DNA from: Brasenia schreberi
Lineage: Eukaryota > Streptophyta > Magnoliopsida > Nymphaeales > Cabombaceae
Length of the DNA stretch: 64,000 bases
Reading direction: 5' to 3'
NCBI GenBank assembly: GCA_036023115.1
Contig: JAYKKT010000087.1
Location: 12,912,001 to 12,976,000 of the forward strand
Position numbers and translations under genes: made by a program. Positions within the stretch are counted from its first letter, which is position 1. Each line of letters begins with the position of its first letter. Below the pieces are notes generated by a model. The model was not told where the DNA came from. It was given only the letters and a program-made list of their open reading frames with translations, and did not search any database. Positions 54,878-64,000 of the stretch are shown here, in pieces.

Positions 54878-57800
54878 CAACAACAATAACAACTAAGCCT
54901 TTTCTCATACTAGATGGGGTCGGCTACATGGATTTTTTGTTAACACACAGTCCTATCATGAATCATGTTAGCATTTAACTCACAATAAGTTAGATCATTC
55001 TTTATTGTTTCTTTCCAATACTTTTGCGGTCGTCCTCTACCTCTTTTAATACTTTCAAAATTTAGTTTTTCATACCTTCTTACAAGTTCTTCTTTTGATC
55101 TTATTTTTATTCTTAAACTATATTCTCTCATTTTATCCTCTATTGGTGTCACTCCTAATTTGTTTCTAATAACCTCGTTATGTATACGGTCTTTTCTTGT
55201 ATGGCCACTAATCAATCTCAACATCTTCATTTCTGTCACAAACATCTTTTATACATGTTAATGATTAACTAGCCAACACTCAAAACCATAAAACATGGGA
55301 GGTCTAATTGTTGCTCTATAATATTTACCTTTTAACTTTAATGGTATCTTCTATACTTGATGCTCCTCTCCATTTTAACCAACCAGCATTAATTTTATGC
55401 GAAACATCTCCATCAATTCTTTCATCACTCTTAAAATTTGACCTTAGGTATTCAAAACTTTCCTCTTGGGGGATGCAATGTGTGTCAATTTTAATTTTTA
55501 TATCCTTTGAAATAACCAAATGATCAAACTTATATTCTATATATTATGTCTTTATTCCACTAAGTCAAAGGCCTTTGCTTTCTAATGTTTCTCTCTATGG
55601 TTCCAATTTTCTATTAATTTTTTCCTTAGACTCCTCCACTAACACAATGTCATCTGCAAATTACATACACCAAAGTACTTTATCTTGAATATGTTTTGTT
55701 AACTCATCAATCACCATTATAAATAAGTATGGACTTAAAGTTGATCCTTGATGTAACCAATATTAACTTAAAAGAAGTTTGGCATTCATTCATGAGTCCT
55801 TGCACATGTTTTTGCACCATCATACATGTCTCTTATAAGTTTAATATATGTCAATAGGATACCTCTTTTTTTCAAGGTTCTCCAAAGAACCTCCCTCGCT
55901 ACCCTATCGTAAGCTTTTTCTAGATCAATAAATAACATATGAAGGTCTTTTTTCTCTAAAATGTTTCATAAGACGTCTCAAAAGGTGAATTGGTTCAACA
56001 ATAGATCTGTCTAGCATGAATCCAAATTGGTTATGTGTTGTACTTGATACTTGTCTTAACCTATGTTCGATAATTCTTTCCCACAATTTCATAGTATGAC
56101 TCATTAACTTGATACCCAAATAATTCACACAATTATGAATATCTCCCTTGTTCTTATATATAGGTATAAGTGTACTCGCCATTCTTTAGCATATTTTGGT
56201 TTGTCCATATTTCATTAAATAGTCTTGTGAGCTAAGTAATTTCATAGTATGACTCATTAACTAGTGAGCCAAGTGATTTCATCATACAATTTCTATTCCT
56301 TGGACATCTTTTGGTTTCTCCATATTTCATTAAATAGTCTTGTGAGCCAAGTGATTCCTATTTCTTATAATATTTTTCAAACTTCTATAAGAATATTGTC
56401 TCATCCTAGAGATTTACCATCCTTCATACAATCTCCATTCCTCGGGTATCTTTTGGTTTCTCCATATTTTATTAAATAATCTTGTGAGCCAAGTGATTCC
56501 TATTTATCATAGTATTTAACTTTTATATGAATATTGTCTGGTCCTACTCATTTATCACCCACCATATGTTTAAGAGCCTCTTTGACTTCATTCTTTTGAA
56601 TATGTCGGTTCAAATTGTGTCTATATACTTTTCTGATTTGGCTAACTCTTCTAAGCTAATAGTAACATCTTTATTTTCATTAAAAAGTTTATAAAAATAG
56701 TTTTTCCATCTATTTCTTATATCATTATTTTTCACTAATTTTTTTTCAACCTCGTCTTTGATGCATCTAACAAAATTAAGATCTTTAGTTTTCTTATCTT
56801 TATCACTAGCTATCCTAAAAATCTCTTTCACCCTCTTTTGAGTTGAGTTTTTTATATAAATCATTCAAAATTTTAGCTTTTGCTTCACTTACGACTTTTT
56901 TCGCTTTCTTCTTTGCTTTCTTATAAGCCTCTAAAGTTTTACTAGTTTTCTTAACATAATGTAATTTGTAACATGCCCTCTTTGCCTTGATTTTATTTTG
57001 CACTACTTTACTCCACCACCAAGCTTCTTTTTGTGTCGTTACACCTCTCTTAGATTCACCTAATACATCTTTCGCCACTTTCTTAATATGTATAGTCATA
57101 TTATTCCACATATCACAAGGTGTACCAACATAATTTCAAACATCTCCTTGAAGGACTTTTTGTTTAATTATATCTTCTTTTTCACTTTTGATGTTTCATC
57201 ATTTAGTCTGAATAGCTCGATGCACTCTTTTCTTCTTTGTCCATTTTTTTATTTGTAAATCTATAACTAAAAGTGATGTTGGGTTGTTAAACTTTCTCTT
57301 GGAATTACCTTGCAATCTTTACAACACTCTATATCTTTTTTTATATAAATAAAGTAATCAATTTGTGTTTGTGATAAGTCACTCTTATAAGTAATTAAAT
57401 GTTCATATCGCTTTTTGAAGATTGTATTGACTATAAAGAGATCAAATGCCATAGCAAAATTTAAAATCTCCCTACCTTCCTCATTTATATCTCTAAAACC
57501 AAAGTTTTCATGAATACCTTGATATTTTAATGCCTCTTTACCGACATGTTCATTTAAGTCTCCTCTTAAACAAATCATCTCTCTTTGTGGAATTCTTTGA
57601 ATAACCTTATCTAACTCTTCCAAAAAAGTTGTCTTTATACTATCTTCTAGTCCTACTTGGGGTATGTAAGTACAAACTATGTTCAAAACCTCTACTCCTA
57701 ACATTAATTTCAACATCATGATTCGACCGCTATATCGTTGTATGTCTACTACACTGTCCTTTAAATCTTTATTTACGATAATACCAACTTTGTTTCAAGC

Positions 57801-58150
57801 CTTTTCTTTATCTCAATACCATAATTTAAAAGATGTATCATCTATCTCCTTTGCTTTTTCTTCAACCCATTTTGTCTCTTGTAAACATAGAATATGAATC
57901 TTTTTCCGAATCATAGTATCTACCACCTCCATTAGCTTATCGGATAATGTTTCAATATTTAAAAAACTAATACGAATCTTATTATCTATGACTAACTTTC
58001 TTACCCTCATCATCCGTCTATATTGAAAATGCAAAAACCTTCTATATAAATTATTCACTACATTCGGACGGCAATGTAGCGGGATTAACTTCTTTACCCA
58101 CACTTATCCATGATGTGGAAACCCTCTTTGCAATTGATTCACTACATTCG
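54878..58150 (-). mobile_element. RTE-clade LINE, copy G, nested in copy F/H
   Basis: The minus-strand copy from tail (CAACAACAATAACAAC) at 54878 to about 58150 lacks the first part of the 5' region. It is flanked by a 19-bp target-site duplication with one mismatch (54859-54877 and 58151-58169). All domains are recognisable (for example [66 protein letters not shown]) but split by many stops. A ~180-bp segment of the RT N-terminus is imperfectly duplicated at 56200-56520. It retains the sequence deleted in copies A and B. Confidence 0.9.
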
Positions 58151-59765
58151 TCTATTAGATTTTTTATCATTATAGAAAATTAACCTTTGGTATTTAAAAT
58201 TTTTATTGTGATAGATGCAATGTGTGCCAATCTTAATTTTCATATCCTCTCTAGTAACCAAATGATGCTTTTACATTCTAATGTTTCTTTCAATAATTCC
58301 AATTTCCTATTAACTTTTTCCTTAGACTCATCCACTAACACAATGATATATGCAAATAGCATGCACCAAGGTACTTCATATTTAATATATCTTGTTAACT
58401 CATCAATTGCCAATATAAATAAATCTGGACTTAAAGTTGATCCCTAATATAACTCAATATTAACTTTAAAGGAGTTTTTTTTATTTTTTCATGAGTCCTT
58501 ACACATGTTTTTGTACCATCATAAATGTCTCTTATAAGATTTACATATGTCAATGAGATACCTATATTTTCCAAGGTTTTTGAAAGAAATCTCTTATCAC
58601 CTTATCATAAGCTTTTCTAGCTCAATAAATATGATATAAAAGCTTTTCCTTTTTGCTCTAAAATATTTCATAAGATGTCTCAATAGGTGAATTGCTTTAA
58701 TGGTAGATATGTTTGACATGAATCTAAATTGATTATCTGTTATATATTATAGGTTTCATAAGATCTCTAAAATGTTTCATAATCATAATTTTATAGTATG
58801 ACTAACTTAATATCCTAATAATTCATATAATTCTGAATATTTTAATTGTTCTTTTATATAGGTATGAGTGTAGTAAACATCTTTTAGTTTCTTTATATTT
58901 TATTAAATAGACTTGTGAGTCAAGTGATCTCTGTTTCTCTTAGATTTTTCTGTATTTTTATAGGAATATTGTATGCTCCAACAGATTTACCAATCTTCGT
59001 ATGTTTAATAGTCTCTTTGACTTCATTATTTAAATGTTTCAATAGAAATTCTGGTTTATATACTTTTTTTATTTGGTTAACTCTCTTAAATTAATACTAA
59101 TATGTGTGTTTTCATTAAAAAACTTATAGAAATAAATTTTTAATCTATTTTTTATAATAAAATCTCCTCATCCTCATCTTTAATACATCTAATAAAAGTA
59201 AGATTCTTAGTTTTCTTTTCTTATCTTTAGCCTTAGCTATCTTGAAAATATTTCTTTCACCTTCTTTTCAGTTAAGCTTTTTATATAAATCCTCCCAAAT
59301 TTTGCATTTGGTAACTGCTTTTTTCTCTTTATTATAATCCTCCCAAATTTTGTTTTCTTATAAATCCCCTCAAATTTTGCATTTGGGTTCACTAACTCCC
59401 AAATTTCATTAGTCTTCTTAGCATAATGTAATTTGTGACATGTCTTTTTGTCTTAATTTTTCGTTCACCACTTCACTCTACCACCAAGTTTTCTTTTGTG
59501 TTAGCATGCCTTCCTTAGATTCACATGACACATCAGCCATATCGTTCGACATGTCAAAAGATGTACTTACTTAATTTTAAGAATCTTTTTGAAGAATTTT
59601 ATGTTTAAATATATCTTTTTTCTCTATACACCATTTTCTTATGTGTCTACCTTTTTACTACAAAATGTATAACTAAAAGTTTATGAAGAGATTTGCAATA
59701 TTTACCACACGATCTATCTTTTTTATTACAAACAAAATAATTCGTAACAATTAAATATTCAATTG
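58151..59765 (-). mobile_element. RTE LINE copy F/H, 5' part
   Basis: Continues the diverged copy F/H beyond G: the RT core, linker and part of the endonuclease can be followed to about 59765 with many small deletions and local repeats. It is the oldest-looking layer of the LINE stack. Confidence 0.75.
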
Positions 59766-61530
59766 TTAAATATTCATGTCGACTTTTCTCCACTATAATC
59801 CGTAACAATTTTCGAACTTCCACGTAAAGCTAAGCCAAAACAGCCAACTGTTTGTTCAAGTGCGGTAAGTTTAAGTTGCTATATTGTCCCTACTAAAAGA
59901 GAAAATTATGAGATCCATGACACAACTTACATGCTTCTTTCTCTTTGCAATTAAAAGAGCTAAATAAAAAGCTGATTTTGTAGTCATACACTTATCGAAG
60001 AAGTTAAGGCAGAGCAAGTCCTCATAGAATTATCTCCAGACTGGTTCCCAACGCTTGTATTTTCCCTTGTTAAGGGTCTGTCGGACTCGGCTTGCCTTTC
60101 AAAACAAAGAAAATTATTTTACATGCCTCTTTATGTACTTTAGTTTTTCTTGTTCCGGTTTCCTAGTTTTCTATGTTGATGTTATCTATTGACGACTAAA
60201 GATAGATGCTTACATAATTGACGCATGGACACTCCTTTTACTATACACACCACAAATTTCTTGTTTTTCTCAAAACACCCCTCACATTTCTAATATTTTC
60301 AAAACTGCCCTTTCAAAAGAAAACAAGAAGTCTCTCTCCTCCCACGTTATCAACCTTTTAGCTTTAATTTTTGCCCGATCTTTGCTTCCCGCTTCATTTT
60401 AGTTACGAAGTATGAGATCTATGACGATTTCTATCAAAAAAACAAATTGAAATCCACTTTTTCAGTTGATTTTAAAAGAACTAAAAATAAAAGAGGAAAA
60501 ATAATGGTTTTTACGATTTCTAGAGTCGATTTGAAGTAGATTCGTCGATTGATCGAGGTATATTATTGATTTTGAGTTCTTTTATCGATTTTTATTTATT
60601 TTTTAAGATTTATTGATGATTTTAGGTCATATTGCGTATAAGATTTGGGATGAATATAAACTTTAAAACTTTAGTTAAAGTTTAGGTAAACATTTTATAT
60701 ATATATATTGATATGAATACTCTCTATTTTAATTTATTATATAAATATACAATTATAAGTAATACAAAAGTGATAAGAGCTTATACATCTTACATTATAG
60801 GTACAACCTAGTGAGGCAAGAAAATTGGGTTGTTTCTTAGAGTAGTAGTGGAGTCATTAGATAGGCAAACTTAGTATACGAAGTGTTATATTATGCATTA
60901 CTAATTGCTTTTATCAAGCGTTACAATTAGAACAAACAACTTTCATATGGATATCCTTTAGGTGATGTCTACCAATTACTTAGTTTTTCAATGGGAGCAA
61001 CTAGTTGCCTTAACACGATGTCTCCATTACTTAGTTTTTCAATGGGAGCAACTAACAAAATAAGAAATTCTAAGTGTGAATCGAAAGTCGTTTATGAGAT
61101 TAAGTCGGCCGCTATTATATTATGTTTGAAGTGCTCCAAACTTTGCAAGGAAGACGCACCAAGTAAAGGAGATACTAAAGTTGATCCACGGAATCCGTCG
61201 AGGAAGGAGAGCTTGTGAGCACGCGCATGCTCGTGCCCTCCAACAGCTTGACGATGATCCTGTTTGGTTGCCCCTCTCCACCAGTAAAAGAGAGAAGAAG
61301 AAGGCATAAAATAGTCGCAGTTAAATGATCTAAGAGTTGAAAACAATCCTTTATTGGGGTTGTTCATGGTACCAGGCAGGTGTCTCCAAGGCAGAGAAAA
61401 GGACCCTTATTTCGCTAGCAACGAGGGAAGCTGAACTTGGCCTTCTTTTTGTGCTGCTATAGAGTTCTGACTTTTGGATTTTCTTTCCACCTCTGTGTTG
61501 CCTTTCAGAGGCTTTTCATTCATGGTTGTC
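59766..61530. other. Intergenic DNA upstream of the cryptochrome gene
   Basis: AT-rich. A two-copy 52-bp repeat (ATTACTTAGTTTTTCAATGG at about 60972 and 61024) is present. An open frame at 60991-61218 is not recognised. This region presumably contains the CRY2 promoter, but no core element could be assigned with confidence. Confidence 0.5.
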
Positions 61531-61539
61531 ACATGATCA

Positions 61540-61693
61540 TTGGTCGCTTCCTCTCTTCTCTTCTCCCCTTACATTTCTTTCCTTCTCCTCCGTTGGTTCC
61601 TATCTGAGAGAGATTTCGTGGGTTGTTCGAGTTCCCTTCTTCAACTCCCCACAGTCCTTTCTTGGGGCGTGGGGCTTTCGCATCTATGCTTAG
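61540..61693 (+). other. CRY2: Putative 5' leader exon of the cryptochrome gene
   Basis: Pyrimidine-rich leader-like sequence ends at a good donor, CTTAG|GTAAGAA (61693/61694). A matching acceptor, TTTTTGTAG|GAATC (62098/62099), lies 33 bases before the start codon. A leader intron of about 405 bp is inferred; transcript data would be needed to fix the 5' end. Confidence 0.45.
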
Positions 61694-62131
61694 GTAAGAA
61701 TTTAAGCCGACCGTTATCTGAAAGTGGGGAGTTACCCAAGTTGGGGACATTGATAGATCGATCTCATATATATGGGGAGGATTTTTTTCGTTTTTTTGGC
61801 CAAGAATGCTAAAATCTTATGGTCCTCTGTTGTGAAACCCTAGTACATTGAGACTTGAAAACCTTTGAGGAGCACCATGTGCCGGAAGGGGCTCAACCTT
61901 TAGTATTTCTAGAAATGTTTTGATGTTATTCTGGAGGTTAGAAATCTTGCCATCTAAGTATGGTGGAAGAAAGAGAAGTAGGGAACCTTTCGATCTTCAA
62001 TGTACTGTAAGATTTTTATATAGTTACTTATTTAAGTTCCTCTTCCATCGTTTCACCTAACACTTGGTAGTTGCATATGGGGATAAAGATTTTTGTAGGA
62101 ATCAGGGACCTCGGAGGGTAGTCTGTTGAGT

Positions 62132-62444
62132 ATGAGTACCCCTTGTAAAACTGTTGTTTGGTTTCGGAGGGATCTGAGGATTAGCGACAACCCTGCTTTG
62201 GCTGCTGCTGCTAGAGTTGGGAGCGTTCTTCCTGTTTTTATTTGGTGCCCTAAGGAAGAAGGGCAGTTCATTCCTGGTCGGGTTTCAAGATGGTGGTTGA
62301 AGCAGTCACTAATTCATCTGGACCGATCCTTGAAATCTCTTGGTGCTCCGCTTGTGACGATTAAAGCTGAAGATACATTCGAAGCTCTGATGCAGTGCAT
62401 TAGCGCCACTGGTGCCGATCAAGTTGTGTATAACCATCTCTATG
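62132..62444 (+). CDS. CRY2: Cryptochrome 2-type blue-light receptor, first coding exon
   Basis: Starts at ATG 62132 (MSTPCKTVVWFRRDLRISDN); an earlier in-frame TTG is not a plausible start. The exon encodes the beginning of the photolyase-homology region: VVWFRRDLR, NPALAAAARVGSVLPVFIWC, PKEEGQFIPGRVSRWWLKQS, SLKSLGAPLVTIKAEDT, VVYNHLY. It ends at a donor (TATG|GTAGGT, 62444/62445), where plant cryptochromes continue with D-P-x-S-L-V. PVFIWCPxEEGQF and KQSL favour CRY2 over CRY1 (PLFVWAPEEEGQYY). CRY2 binds FAD in the nucleus and controls flowering and growth by blue light. No second exon was found to 64000, so the gene continues beyond the window. Confidence 0.93.
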
Positions 62445-64000
62445 GTAGGTTCTATTTTTCATTGCTTTTATGCTTCGGTCCTATTTTTCATTATCTGCAA
62501 TATACTTCGCTTTTCACTATTATTTCATGGTTGAGATAGAGTATGAAATGAAGAGGTTGCACTTTGTGAAACTTGAGATTTGGAAGAGGTTAAATCCCAG
62601 CTTCTTCTCATGTATAAATCAGAAGACTCTAAATATCTCAATTTCTTGGGTCCCAATGCTCTTTATTTCCAGTTGCCAAGTCTTCCTTTTATGTTCATTG
62701 CATTCTATCATGCTGCTACTCGAAATTCAAACTACCGGATGCTTAAGATAAGATGATTATGCCGATCCAGTTATACTATGTTACTCATGTAAACTTACAA
62801 CAATTTGGGTTGCAGGCTTACAAATCCTTTTTTTTTTGTTGAGTTTCTTTTGGAAGAGTTGTAATATTGATATCTTTTCTTGAAAAGAAATTATTTTTCT
62901 GAATATGCGTTTGTCTTTTCACGAGTTCTCTTATCTATATGGTAGTGACAATGCGAAACGGAGAAGTTTCCCAAAGGCATACTTCCTGGCTTTCCTTGTA
63001 CGTAAACCAAGACCCGGAAGGAACACAAAAGAAAGGAGCTTTATTTGCCAAGAACACTTGGTCATGTGCAGAGCTTTGATTAGTTTTGCGATTTAGTTTT
63101 GTAATCCTACAGTCTTTATTTGTTCTGCTTGTCTTTTTGCTTTGTTAAGTAAATCTAAAGCCCTTGGTAGCAGTATGACGTACTCCTTTTCTGAAAATTG
63201 TTATAGAAGTTTTAAGTATGGTGAATGAAATAAAACATTAGATGGGAACAGGGTTCCTCGGGATGCTTCTTCATAAATAAGTTGAAACTGGTGGACGCTT
63301 TAATGTTCAATGGAATTTAAGGTACTATTGAAGGCAACTTTACTAGGCAAGAGATACAAACTCTTAGAATGAAGCGAGGAAGCATGAGCATTGCCCGCAA
63401 AGTCTTATTATTTCCTGATGTTGATTGCATTTGTTGAACAAGGTATACTCACTTTGCATTTGTTGAATACAAGGTGTACTCACTCGATCCTCACGTTGAT
63501 ATACATGAAGAGGTTCACTTCATCAACTTTTAATTATTTATCACAGATGGTGAGCTTAGGAAGGTACTTAGATTGGAAAATTGGTGGACTATGACTATGC
63601 TGAGTGGCATGTGTTTAGTAAACAGACTAATTTGAAAAGGTAATCTTTTAGGTTTAAATATAACAGAGGCACTTATCCTCATTGAAGTATAGTTGGATAT
63701 ACCTTTTCTCTGTCAGTACCTTTCTAGTGTTATTATGAAAATTTGGAAAGCTATGTGGTAACAATGTAGTTAAACCAGAGTAAGTTCCTTGGTTCCATCT
63801 TCAGTGCTCTTGTAATCTTGTTGCTTTTTGCAGACCATGCCTTGTCAACTGACTTGCATTTTCTGGTCCTTATTCATGTATCCATTTGCTTCCTTGCAAC
63901 AGACTTATGCATTAGGCTCATCATCATGTACATGATATAATGATCTCTTGAGAAATTCATGCATACACTCCCTTAATGTATGTTAAGATATTGAGGTACT
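62445..64000. other. First coding intron of CRY2 (to window end)
   Basis: No downstream exon or repeat recognised. The open frames here are short and without family pattern. Confidence 0.6.

Overview
The window is nuclear DNA of a flowering plant. This follows from its spliced plant genes (an R2R3-MYB with the canonical 133/130-bp first two exons, a plant cryptochrome, a cytosolic malate dehydrogenase first exon, plant-type TIM44 and EAF6/MEAF6), from AT-rich intergenic DNA with long AG/TC and TA microsatellites, and from Copia-like LTR and RTE-type LINE retrotransposons. I cannot name the species.

Layout. 1-1.55 kb: remnants, including an RNase H-like fragment and a 200-bp tandem duplication. 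2.0-12.05 kb (+): a TIM44 gene of at least 14 recognisable exons that is decaying; its intron 7 holds a chimeric LTR element (7830-10466, TSD TGTTG). 12.7-13.4 kb: an unrecognised coding-like stretch. 13.5-23.3 kb: mostly intergenic, with SINE-like repeats, two ~100-bp dinucleotide arrays and an orphan first exon of cytosolic malate dehydrogenase (16851-16893). 23.3-24.4 kb (-): a complete three-exon R2R3-MYB of the MYB13/14/15 type. 24.6-32.1 kb: intergenic. 32.1-59.8 kb: a pile-up of at least seven copies of one RTE-clade LINE on both strands, several nested in one another. Hidden in it is a 13-kb EAF6 gene on the minus strand (exons at 54251-54087, 53421-53321, 48667-48640, 42362-42308, 41325-41220). 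An LTR element at 45384-48196 is nested inside one LINE copy; it carries an antisense fragment of an LRAT/NC-domain host gene and a 52-bp tandem array. 61.5-64 kb (+): the 5' end of a CRY2-type cryptochrome, running off the window.

The genes do not form a pathway. The main story is structural. Retroelements have enlarged the introns of two housekeeping genes: TIM44 (mitochondrial import) and EAF6 (NuA4-type histone acetylation). TIM44 has clearly lost coding capacity here. EAF6 seems to lack its central exon at the place where a LINE has also lost its 3' end. The retroelements themselves yield the most unusual objects: an RTE 5' region fused directly to the (TTG)n tail with an 18-bp target-site duplication, two LINE copies in inverted orientation that share disabling deletions, and an LTR element with a captured gene fragment. 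All calls come from reading the sequence; no alignment or database search was run.
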